Part shown: one piece after another, positions 12,416-22,797 of the stretch | Layout of the letters: each line of letters begins with the position of its first letter | How positions within the stretch are numbered: the stretch's first letter is position 1 | Origin: Theobroma cacao | Lineage: Eukaryota; Streptophyta; Magnoliopsida; Malvales; Malvaceae | Assembly: GCF_000208745.1 (NCBI RefSeq) | Contig: NC_030852.1 | Location: 28,624,314-28,688,313, forward strand | DNA length: 64,000 nucleotides | Direction of reading: 5' to 3' | Notes under the pieces: model-generated | Database searches by the model: none | What the model was told of the DNA's origin: nothing | Seen by the model: only the letters and a program-made list of their open reading frames with translations | Position numbers and translations under genes: made by a program

Positions 12416-13024
12416 TCACTCAAGATTGGTATGACGACCTCGGATGGCTTCAGGACTCTCTCCCAAAGCCTCACCCAACTTGTACACCACCATCTCAAAC
12501 AACACGAACATGGCCCCCTCGTAAACACTCCCCATAGGCAGCAACGTCCTTGATTTCTCCCCACCCCCATCCTCCTTATCATCGGCCATTGTCTGTGCTG
12601 GTACATAAGCCACTACGTTAGCATGCTTCACACTGGATCCTGTCTCAGGCCGGGCAGTCAGCAGCAACACTCTACCACCATGGGATCGTGCCACCGAGCA
12701 TAGGGCATCGACGGTGGAGAATCCTCCAGGGCCAGCTGAGGCTATGAGAAGGTCTTTGGAGGTGATGGGGGGAGTGGTCATGTCGAAGACCGAGTGGGCA
12801 GACAGACCCAGATGCGCCAGGCGCATGCACAGGGCCTTTAGCATTAGACCTTCTCGGCCTACTCCATAGAGAAAGACGCGACCCTTTTGGGACGCTATGG
12901 AGGTCAACTCTGCTACCATTAGGTCTAAGACAGCTGGGTGGGCAGTGGGTTTGGAGAAGATGGAGGCAATATGATCGCATATTTGTGAGGCTAGGCTTGC
13001 CATTGGAGTGTTACCGGTGTCCAT
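12416..13024 (-). CDS. SIS-domain protein, 6-phospho-3-hexuloisomerase-like
   Basis: Intronless 202-residue protein with a sugar isomerase (SIS) fold that binds phosphosugars. The start is the ATG at 13024; the in-frame codons upstream include no ATG. The core reads FLYGVGREGLMLKALCMRLA (51-70), a nucleotide/sugar-phosphate-type glycine loop and helix. It is followed by the strand DLLIASAGPGG and by GRVLLLTARPETGS. The C-terminal helix has PMGSVYEGAMFVLFEMVV and ends RHTNLE. The layout and ending resemble archaeal and bacterial 6-phospho-3-hexuloisomerase (HPI) and the Arabidopsis protein At5g52190. The substrate in plants is not established to my knowledge. An acidic insert (DDKEDGGGE, about 148-156) precedes the last helices. 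The coding region is noticeably GC-richer than its surroundings. It lies 660 bases downstream of the inhibitor-2 gene on the same strand. Confidence 0.9.
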   Translation of the reverse strand: MDTGNTPMASLASQICDHIASIFSKPTAHPAVLDLMVAELTSIASQKGRVFLYGVGREGLMLKALCMRLAHLGLSAHSVFDMTTPPITSKDLLIASAGPGGFSTVDALCSVARSHGGRVLLLTARPETGSSVKHANVVAYVPAQTMADDKEDGGGEKSRTLLPMGSVYEGAMFVLFEMVVYKLGEALGESPEAIRGRHTNLE

Positions 13025-13687
13025 TGGAAGCACAGTTTCTGCGTTCTTCAGTGCTAAGGTTTAGACCCTCACTGGATATGTTGCCGCTTGGCCCATGACC
13101 CGTTTAATTTGTAGTAACTCATAGAAGAGACAGGACACGTGGAGCGAAGATGCTTTGGATAAGCGTCCGGTTGCAACGAATTGAGAGACAGCAAGGACTG
13201 CCTAAGTTTTATCCATACAAACTTTCGTTACCTCAGATGGAAATTTTCTTCGTCAATCCAATTTCACGTAAAATATGATAATACTCAAATTTCATGTTGA
13301 GTTGGCCCCGTCTTAATTGAAACTTATGTTCAGAATAAATCATCAAACAGATTGCTTGTCCTTCATCAGCATAATGGCAAATTCCTATTTCGAACAGTTT
13401 TTAAAGCCCTGGCAAGGTGTTTAGTAGCGACAACATAACTCGAAGTATGTGAATCAGGGTGCACAACAAAGTCGCAGTACCTTGCCATTTTGCTTATTTG
13501 TTAAAGACCAAACGTTGGGGTGCCGCGAGATTCACACAAACATGTCAAATTCGGGAAACTCTTATGTACGTGTGAACTCAAATATGGAAAAATACAGAAA
13601 CTAAAGTATTGTTCTTTTTTTGCACCAAATTACCACAAATGAAAGTCAAAAGAGTCAGCTTTAGGTCTCAGATTGGTCTGATGACTT
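13025..13687. other. Spacer between the inhibitor-2 and SIS genes
   Basis: Contains the presumed promoter and leader of the SIS gene (minus strand, above 13024) and the 3' UTR of the inhibitor-2 gene. No further gene, RNA or repeat was recognised. Confidence 0.5.
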
Positions 13688-15884
13688 CTACACTCCGTTT
13701 GCTGGACGTGCAGAAGACTTTTGAGGCAAAGTTGAAGTACCCTCCTCTATGTCTATATCTTTGACACCAGAGCTTAATGATGAAGATGAATCACCCTCCA
13801 CATCATCATCTTCATCGTCAAGGAAAGAGCCCTTACGTCGGAGTTCCTTTACCTTCAAAAACTCATCATAGTGTGCTTTTCTGTGTTCCTTAAAACTCAT
13901 ACCACTCCGGTCTGTTTCAGAATCTGACAAAAGTGGAATAGACTAGAACCATCAACCACAGTTTGAACACAACACAGTAAATTGTAAACAAGTGATGACC
14001 TAAAAGAGGTAAGATAGTATGGGAAGGTGGAGGCTAATGAGAGGTGTTCAACCTTCATCACTGTTTTAGAATAGGGTCATGTATGATTTTTAAGACATGT
14101 CACTACTATTTCTAATTACTTTCTCAATAATATAAAAAGCATTAGAGAACACCAAGAGAATCATACAGATGATTGGAACCAAGAGAAAATGGCACAAGAA
14201 AATGATGGAAAATTCCTAGCTCTTAGTGAAAGCAGAAGTTTAGAAGCTATAACGTTGTAATGACACAACAACAGGTAAATCATGACTGTTCAACAATCAA
14301 CCTCCCACCCTTCCTCCCAAAAAGAAAAAATTAATATGTTCTTGTGATGATAAATTTCACTAGAAAAAGCAAGGGTTTTAACCATCAAAAGGCTGTCTAC
14401 AAGCAAACCTTATCCATTCACATCTAAGTCTGTTCTCAAGCAACTAACAATATTTTTTGTCCTCACTTTAATTCGCATGAAAGATAAAGCAGACATTAGA
14501 AATGCTGAAAGTAAAACATTTTTCAAATATGGGTTGTGAAAAGGACAACTTAAAAGCAAGTCAAAAAAACCACCTTCTTCCTGATCCATGGGATCAGCCT
14601 CATCCTCAGAAGACGTCCAGCCACCAGATCTCCCAGTTGTTTTTCTACTCGAGGAAGCCACATCATTCAAAGCAGAGCGTAATTTCTCTGCATCCATAGC
14701 ATCACCTATGCAATCGTTGAAACTACGTCTCACAGGAGACAAAGACCCTACAACCAAGATTCAGACTATAAGGTGAGAAATGTTATCCAATTTTCAAAAT
14801 AAAGCTCTTACCAAAAGAAGAAATTAAGTGAAAAGGCTGTAACCAACCTTTAAGGATGGAGAAACCACTAAAGCAAATGTAATTTCAGAATGTTGCAAAC
14901 CAAAAATAGAGCAACGCCATTCTCTAATATGCACACATATATTCACACATAAAACAATAGGCTTCTGCAAAAGGAAAAACACTATGTGAATGAACATACC
15001 ATCATCTTCAATCATGGGGTGGTATGGCGTCTTGGGTTCAGTTATCTTCTGCCTTACAGGTTTATTTGCTTCAATTTCCCCCAGATTTGCCTCATCCCAT
15101 CTTACACGCCTACTGTTACCCCAACAAAGAATTATTAGATCCAAAGCACAACAAAAGAAGGTAACTATATAAAACTAAAATTCTTTCGTCAGTAGCAAAC
15201 TATATTAAAATAAAAATGGAAGCCGAAAAAAGAACAAATATAATGCAAAATGAGAATATACTATAAAAAAGCTAATACTTGACTACTTGAGTCAAGAACC
15301 TGGATTCAAACTCCAGCCATAGCCTAAATCAATACATTGATAAAAAATATTGAGGCTGATTTCTAGATGAGTTCACTATGTCCTTCCCCATTAAAGTGTT
15401 AAATCTACATAAGGCATTGTCACTTGGCACAACATATAAATAACTCAAACATGCACATTTGCCCTCATTTTTTCTGGCACAAAAGGCTCACCTACGGTTG
15501 TATCAAACCATTAACAGATACTTTTAAGTCCTTTCTAAAATGTAGAAGTACCTTATGAAATATTTAGTAATTTGAGCAATCCGTTCTTTGTTGGTCAATA
15601 TACTAAAGAAAGCCACATCTAGAACTACTTCACTGAAACCTAAATAGGGAGAATGCAGGCTCAGAATTGCAGCTGAAGACATTGAGGTTGTTTAGAAATG
15701 CAAGAAATGCTTCAAATATAGCAAGAACTTCTTATTGCATGCTATCATGAATAATAAAAAAAACATTATACATGCATACAGGTTGACCACCAAACAACCC
15801 TACATCCCATCTCATCTACTTCCAAAAGAAAAAGAAAAAGGAAAGAAAAGAAAAGAATATGGAAGACATTAGGAATTACTTCAT
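13688..15884 (-). CDS. Protein phosphatase 1 inhibitor-2 homologue
   Basis: Four coding exons on the minus strand: 15884-15880, 15112-15000, 14747-14574 and 13923-13688, giving 175 residues with frame kept. Inhibitor-2 is a disordered regulator that binds and inhibits type-1 protein phosphatase. Visible family motifs are RRVRWDE (3-9, an RVxF/KSQKW-type PP1 docking site), [11 protein letters not shown] (24-34, holding the Thr of the GSK3-type phosphosite) and [17 protein letters not shown] (111-127, the helix that occupies the PP1 active site). Acidic Ser/Asp-rich stretches follow at about 132-160. The first coding exon carries only ATGAA before a GTAATT donor, so Asn2 is split across the intron. 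It probably has leader sequence from about 15942 after a TTTCAG acceptor. A separate 5' UTR exon is likely near 17075-17018 (donor GTAAGT). The exon 1 choice is the least certain part. It is head to head with the GB1 gene. Confidence 0.9.
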
Positions 15885-17075
15885 CTGGAAAAACTCGCTT
15901 TCTCCTGAGTGCCAACAGCAAGCTTCAAATCAATTTGATGCACTGAAACATTATTATAATCACTTGTTTAAACTTTAATATATGGAAAATGAAGAATATA
16001 AACTGTAACACAGATAATCAATACAGGGTCATACAACTGATTTATGCTATAAGCAGGCTTGCCTTGGCTCTTATTTATGTAAAGCCTAACAGGCCAAGGA
16101 CAAATCCTGCCATAATGAGTTGAAAGGAAAACAATGATTCAGAGTAGATAACAATACAAATTGAGAAATTAAGTACTAGCAAAGAGCAGAGGCTATAAAA
16201 CCAAATTGTTACAAAAGCATAAATAGTCAAACTGCTTAGAAGAACTTGTCAAACCTAATATTAGAAAAAGCTGATAGTGGCCATGACATGAAGAAATTAT
16301 AGAGATTTATCCTGAAATAAACTAAAAAATCTCCAACAGCTGCTTCATCAAGAGAACTACTTGCAGCAAAAAATTTCATTATCCTAGGGCTACATTCTTC
16401 AGCAACTCTACCTAGCTTCATTGAGTCACAGAAAATTCTTAATTCCTGAATGAAAACCCTAATAAGTTCATTGATTAGAGGTCTACCGCTCTTACAATCC
16501 AACATGATAATAACAAGAACAGACAGAATATATCAACATGCAAAATGGAACACTTCTAAGCCAGTTAAGTATTCAATGAGTCAAGGGAAAAAAGGGACCA
16601 ATAAGAGCATATGACACAACTAACAAACTGAAAAACCCTTATCACAACAAAATTATAGCTATAAAGTACAATTACATGCAAGTAATTAAACCTAAAATCA
16701 GACAGGGCGAAATCCCAGAATAAAAAGAACACAACAATCCAGTGAATCAAATATGTAGAACTAACTAAATCAATCCATTAATTCAAGCGAAGGATCAGCC
16801 TATGAAGCTCAGATTGGTTGTTGAGAAAATGCATAAATAAGTACACAAAAAGTTTGAACTTTGAAACGTCCAAATTAACTCCAACAATCATTAATAATCC
16901 AAAAACAAAGCTTTTCCATTTCTTTCGCTTTTCATTGAACGAATTATAAGCACATGGAAAACAGAAGGAGGAATTCGTGAGAGATTTGTACCTTTCGATC
17001 GCTCCTCTTGACTTACCAAAGTTCCGCGAAAACGTTCCTTTCTATCTTCGGGGGAAGGGGCTTTTATTTTTCTCA

Positions 17076-17420
17076 TTTTTAAGTGTAATTCCTTGACTTT
17101 TTATTATTTCTTTTTTCCAATTATGCCCTTGTCTATTTCCAATTACCGGTTGAATCCTGCTGCAATGTAGTTACCGCCACCTCCCGATTATTTTACTTTT
17201 ACGTTGTCGTCAGTGTCTTTAAGTTTTAACGATTCTCGTAAATCTTGCCACGTAAGCGATTTGGGCCCAAGGGCAACGCTGGAATATGAATGTTGAGGAA
17301 CCGAGGGACAAAAAAAGAATTGGAAGAGAAAATTTCGTTGCAAAATTATAAGCGGCAGCTCTTGTTCTTTACACGGCTTAACGGCAGGAGTAGCCAAAAT
17401 CCTGCAATTAATTCTATCAA
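17076..17420. promoter_or_regulatory. Shared promoter region, inhibitor-2 and GB1 (head to head)
   Basis: The presumed first leader exons of the two divergent genes lie about 250-350 bases apart: inhibitor-2 near 17018-17075 on the minus strand, and GB1 ending at a GTAAGG donor near 17421 on the plus strand. No clear TATA box is present, as is common for housekeeping divergent promoters. Exact start sites cannot be read from sequence. Confidence 0.5.
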
Positions 17421-18234
17421 AAGTAAGGTTCATTTCTCATAATTCGAGCAAATTTTATTTGTTTACTGTGTCTTTTTTTGGATCTAAGCTTTTCGTTCTT
17501 CTTTGTTTTTGCCCAAATATGTGACAACTCTTTTCACTCTTGATCTGGCTGTTCTTGTTATGGATTTTTATCACGCTTTTTTAGTTTTGAGAAACTGCTA
17601 ATTTTCCCCTATTTTTTAATGCTTCTTCTGTACTGAATTCATTAGTTTTTTTTTTTTTTTGTGTTTTTGTTATTTGAGATGAGATCTCAGCCTTATCTTT
17701 TTGACTGCTCAATTGGATCTAGTCGTTCATCGTTATTGTCAATTTTCATTTTGATTTCCTTTCAAAATTAAAGTCTAAATCTTTGGAGAGATTAATTCAT
17801 AGTTTATGATGCATCTTAATTGATAATTAGATTAGATTTGGCACCTTAATTTTTTGGGAGGAAACAGTGAATGTTTAATGTTAGTCGAATCTCAGAAATT
17901 AGTAGGAGCTGTAAAAGAAGTAAATGTTGTTTTATTGCAGATAATTTGCTGAATAATGCACTTCTGAAATGTTTTGGAGGCTTATTACTAACTTAGATTA
18001 TGAGAGATGTTGCTATGACTATGAACGATTATTAGAGAACTTGACTGGACTGAATTATTTGTATTTGATTCAGCTCTCTTTGATCTTTAAATTAGTGTTT
18101 CTTGTTTGCCTTGTAGTGCTGACTCACTTCTATTGTCAGGAGTCGGGACTGTAAATGATGACAATAAGAGAGAGTTATTTTTAAATTTGAAGGCTAGAAG
18201 AAACGGATAATTGATAACAGTAAACTAGACAGAG

Positions 18235-20014
18235 ATGTTCTCACTCTTTTATGGACTTTGGAAGTACCTATTTAGTCAGACAGAGTTTCATGTACTCATT
18301 CTTGGAATCGACAAGGCTGGAAAAACAGTAGTCTCTAAACTTATTTCTTGGGTTTCAAAATTAATCTTCTATTCATCCCCCGCAGATAATTAATAACTGT
18401 TGAAAGTTTCACCACTGATCAATTTTGTTATTTGTGAATCAGACTTTGTTGGAGAAGTTGAAGTCTGTATACTCAAACTTGGAAGGCCTACCACCTGATC
18501 GAATTGTTCCAACTGTGGGGCTTAATATTGGTCGGATTGAAGTGTCAAATACCAAACTTGTGTTCTGGGACCTGGGTGGCCAGGTAAGTGGAATGAACAT
18601 ACAACACAATAGATATTTCATTAATTATTTACTATGATGATTTGAATGCAAATATAACTCATGCTTTTTGAATGCTACTTCTGAGTTTTGTCCAATCCAA
18701 AGCTTTCAGTTTATTCACTAATGTGGCTGCAATGTATTTTTAATAGAAATTCTCAAAGCACTTTGGTCCACTACTATTGGAATGTACATAAGGGAGATAA
18801 ATTGTTAATATGCGGTTGCAATGTTTGTTGCTAATAGTTTATGTCATGCACAAAACATACATTCAAAGCAAGTTCAACATGTGATGCAAATATTTTTTTT
18901 TCCTATCTTTCCCAGCCTGGTCTTCGCTCAATTTGGGAGAAATACTATGAAGAGGCACATGCTGTGATATTCGTAATTGATGCTGCTTGCCCTTCACGTT
19001 TTGAAGACTCAAAATCTGCACTTGGTAAGTAATGTCAAATTGCTTAATGATATGGAGCTTATGCCATTATAGTGCCAGGGTATAGTTTTATAACTTGTGA
19101 GGTTTTGTGATGGCAATGCAATGACTTACTAATTCCTTCTATTTTATATCCAGAGAAAGTTCTTAGACATGAGGATCTGAAGGGAGCCCCTCTCCTGATA
19201 TTAGCAAACAAGCAGGTACCCTTAGTCCTAATCCCAAATCCCCAAAAGTTTAGTTATTTATATTAAAAGTTGACAATGGAAATTCTTCCCTTTTTCTTTA
19301 AAGCTTTTGTGAGAAATCCCTATTGCATATCATATATCTCTCCTTATATCATTCTTTTTTGTTTCTGCATTTAGCACCTTATTTGTGGCATTTTTATGCT
19401 TTTTGGACTTTGAAACATCTGGATTCATGGCAGCCTGAAGGAATTTTATTCAGCATTTAGAATAGAGGGGGTAGACGAAAAGGTGTTCCACAAAATGGAA
19501 AATTCTTGACCTTAGTAACTGTTATATCTGCTTTCCTTTTATTCTTATGAGAAACAGTCAAGATTTTCTTCCATCTCTTTTGAAGGTGTCACTATTTTAA
19601 CACTTGTGCTATGCAGGATCTCTCTGAAGCTGTATCAGCTGAAGAACTTGCCCGATATCTAGATCTAAAAAAATTGGATGAAAGGGTTTACATGTTTGAG
19701 GCTGTTTCTGCTTTTGATGGGTAAGTTTATTCATTAAAATTGTTTCTTGAAGTTTGAGCTCCATTTGTATGCATGGATGCAGTAGGAACTTTACAATCAA
19801 TATGTATCTTTGACCCTCAGTTTGTATATGGAGTCTTGAACGGTCATCATAACTATCCAATTCACCTTAAATTTAGAAAAGATATAAACATTACAGTGTT
19901 TTTTACTGCAGGATGGGGATTAAAGAAGGTGTGGAGTGGTTGGTGGAGGTAATGGAGAGAAGCAAGCGAACTGAAACGTTGAGAATTCGAGCAGGTGTAA
20001 CTGGTCCTACCTAG
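18235..20014 (+). CDS. GB1: ARF-like small GTPase, GB1/ARFRP1 (yeast Arl3) type
   Basis: Six exons: 18235-18327, 18443-18583, 18916-19024, 19154-19215, 19617-19720 and 19912-20014, giving 203 residues. It is a Golgi-type ARF-like GTPase of the ARFRP1/Arl3p branch, which acts at the trans-Golgi upstream of ARL1. GTPase boxes are GIDKAGKT (24-31), effector threonine in IVPTVG (52-57), WDLGGQ (73-78), NKQD (133-136) and a G5-type EAVSAFD. There is no Gly at position 2 (MFSLFYG), so it is not myristoylated. This fits the branch, which uses N-terminal acetylation. The intron in the first GTPase box splits between Thr31 and Thr32. It corresponds to Arabidopsis At5g52210. A leader intron likely starts at about 17421; its acceptor is ambiguous (near 17940, 18138 or 18220), and the first choice would leave upstream ATGs in the leader. 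It ends tail to tail with CTF8. Confidence 0.95.
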
Positions 20015-20787
20015 AGATTAGAGGGAATGATACCAAGTTTCAGTTGCTTTGCCCTGCTTTTGTAGTTTCTGTAAAAAAATCAGGGCTCACAAGAGATTTT
20101 ATATTGATTAAAAGGTTAATCAATTTTTTCCACCACCTGCCAAGTATGCTTTTTTTATTGTTTTGATGTGTGAAATTCAGATAAGTACTAATGCGCTGCA
20201 AGCTGTCGCCATTGAAATGGCTTCTCATTCATACCAATTGTAAAAGACGCAATTTTGTATGAGAAAAAAGTTCAATTGGAAAGGAGTTCTTATAAATTAC
20301 AGACCAGCGTTCCTTCTTGGTATCCAGCTATCCAAATGGCTTCCTGTTCAAGTGGTTTTGCATGCAGTAGGGAGTGAATAGAGAGCACGTTGTGGAGAGA
20401 AGAAAGTTGTTGAGATGCCAAAGCACAAAGATATCGAGTACGAACCTAGAAAATCATGGAGCAACACTAAGGAACTAATCAATGATGAGGCCTACGCTAA
20501 TTGTTAACCAACTCCGAAGAACAAACTATTCTCCTGGCAATAGCACTGTCTGTTCTCTCTCACAAAACTCTTGGGAGAATAAATTGGAACAATTTCCATT
20601 TTAAGCTTCATTTAGATTTGGAAACACCTTATTTTGCCTTTGTCGAACCAAACGCCAAACAAGAAAATCACATCCAACAAGACAAGGGGCAAAAGACAGC
20701 ATTGCAGAACATAGAAGCAAGCAGCAAGGACATAATTTGACTCGAATAACCAGACACTCTGATTGTCCAAAAAACCGTCCATGGATT
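20015..20787. other. Convergent 3' spacer, GB1 and CTF8
   Basis: Holds the two 3' UTRs of the converging genes. Short open frames (20501-20740, for example) are not supported by any domain or splice context. No RNA gene was recognised. Confidence 0.5.
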
Positions 20788-21892
20788 TCATATGGATGGC
20801 TTTTGCACAGCAGCACCTGCAGCATTAGCCTTTTCCTTAACAATGGGCTGTGGTCCTGTTAAAAAAAACAGCAAACAAAGGGAAGGGAGGGGAGGAGATG
20901 TTAGACTTCTGTCGAGGGAATTTCCCTGCGTAAGGTACAGCAAAGTTATCAGGAGTAAGGACATGTATACTAAAGACCAGTAGAAGAATACAGTACACAC
21001 ACAAGCACCAAAAACTGTCTTAAAACAATTTTTCTTTTTCTTTTTTTTTTTTGTATCCGAAAGATCAAAACTTATCCTCCTAAGATGAATGAATAGATGT
21101 CTTCTTAAAGCTTTAAATGTTAAGCTAGGGAGAAAAAACAAGCATAATTGATGATTGATTAATATTATATTCGAGATTACAGAGCTTCACCATTCCTTAA
21201 AAATACATCATTCAATCAAGGAGGGCATTTCTCCAACTTTCTTTACACTGCAAAGCAGAAGAAGCTGCCATCAAATGTTGAAAGGAAACCCGATGTGTAA
21301 AAAAGTCCATGCTTAATTAAGTTATCTATGATCTTTCTTGGTTTTTGGTTTCCACCTATCAATTACAAAGAGTGAAAAGCTAAATACATTTCGAAATGTT
21401 TAGACAAAGTTTAAAATGAAAGCGCTCAAATAGCATACCGGAAATCAGGGCCTTAGGCCTGTTCTTGAACAAAATCTTGTGGCGAATAACTCCAACAACA
21501 TCGAGCTCCACCCTGGACGAAGTAGCCTCGTCACTTTGGTCCCCATCCATGCACTTGATTTTCTTGAGCACCAACATGGGCTTCTTGAGGGCCACTTTTG
21601 ACCCTGTTAACTCATGGTACCCAACCGTGAAAGTGTAACTCTCCTGCAGGTTTATTTAACATGAAGGAATTTCCGATCTTGTTAATGGGATTTTTAATTA
21701 TCAGTATTGCTGCGATAATCTGAAGTAAAAACAGAAAAGAACCTGGGAAGAAGGACGGCAAAGCTGTCCGATTGTGAGGTTTTGGAGAGAATCCTGGAAG
21801 GAAGGCTGCACTTCAACCACGCCTTGCAATTCGATTATTGCCCATTCAGGGCAGTTCTCTGCTCCGCAGCTACACTTTACCTGGATCTGCAT
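20788..21892 (-). CDS. CTF8: CTF8, chromosome transmission fidelity protein 8 homologue
   Basis: Three exons on the minus strand: 21892-21743, 21643-21439 and 20855-20788, giving 140 residues. Ctf8 is the small subunit that, with Dcc1 and Ctf18, forms the alternative RFC clamp loader for PCNA in sister-chromatid cohesion. The protein starts MQIQVKCSCG and has the family core EWAIIELQG (16-24). GQLCRP, then YHELTGSKVALKKPMLVLKK and VIRHKILFKNRPKALISG follow, which is the typical Ctf8 pattern of substrate-loop and beta strands. The short last exon supplies only about 22 residues (GPQPIVKEKANAAG and onward) and sits beyond a 583-base intron. An acceptor-like GTTGCAG just upstream of the ATG suggests a leader intron. 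It matches Arabidopsis At5g52220 in type and neighbourhood. Confidence 0.9.
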
Positions 21893-22797
21893 TCTCGTTT
21901 CACTTTTATCTGCAACACGGCGGCGATGAGTTAATGGAACAAACTACTAGCAGTAAAAATGATCTGGAATCATCGGATTTCTCACTGTACAAGAAAAATG
22001 GGGAACATTTACTTGGACGAGTTTCAATTTGATATTTGGGGTTGGGGAATTGGCGGCAAGCAGTCGCGGGTTTTTATGGAAGTTGGTAGATGCAAAAACA
22101 TGAAAAAGGAACCTGTTTTGTCTGCTGTCGGCACCGATTCTACTACTAAACGGCGTCGTTTAATTTTTCATAAATGTCGGGCCCCAAGAAGCATCTCACA
22201 AGCCGATTAAGGTGGCAAAGGGAGGATATATATTAGTGTGAGGATCACATTACATTAGGTTGTTTCAAGTCAAGTTTTAACTTATTGTTTGTTTTCTTCT
22301 AATGATTTTGGTTTGTTTACTGTGGATTTAAAAAGGTTTCTAACATATGCACTCAAACAATAAACACAGTCGGGTTCAAATCGAATCAAGATTGATTGCT
22401 GCCTAAGCATCCAAACAACACGTAGTGAAGATTAGTCATTGGCTACGTTCCCTTTTCTCTTGCTGATATACGCCTGGATTCAGCAAGATTAGCCACCTAA
22501 ACCAATAGAATTGAATGACAGATCATTAATCTACCAAAAAGGAGAAATGAATAATCAAGAAAGCATAGCAGCACATTGGAAACGATGCCGGCACTACAAT
22601 TAGTAGTTATGTGATTACAAATTCCACAGAGTGTCACACTGCCAAGCTAACTAGTGGGCTTAATGAGGCAAACCTCATTCTAAAATTATGTGTACCCAAA
22701 CAATGAACCATAGAGAGAAGGGTTACAAGGTTAGTAGTCTTTTCTAATTTCTAGCAAGTTTCCTGAACTATACAAAAATGGTGATAGCCTTCAGCAT
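21893..22797. other. Spacer between MBD13-like 3' end and CTF8 5' end
   Basis: Contains the CTF8 promoter and leader (minus strand, above 21892) and the MBD13-like 3' UTR (below 22798). Open frames at 21838-22210 on the plus strand overlap the CTF8 leader and show no domain. A GGTTCAAATC box near 22374 is not part of a tRNA. Confidence 0.5.

Noticed and set aside
12672..12980. 102-codon minus-strand frame within the SIS gene
   Set aside because: Another frame of the SIS coding region; its composition follows the GC content of that gene and shows no domain.
13025..13033. Start of the SIS protein at 13033
   Set aside because: That codon is GTG; the first ATG in frame is at 13024.
16891..17076. 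61-codon minus-strand frame upstream of inhibitor-2
   Set aside because: It lies in the presumed leader exon, crosses a good GTAAGT donor, and does not join in frame to the conserved inhibitor-2 start.
22365..22395. tRNA candidate (GGTTCAAATC B-box-like sequence)
   Set aside because: No A box at the right distance, no anticodon arm and no acceptor stem.
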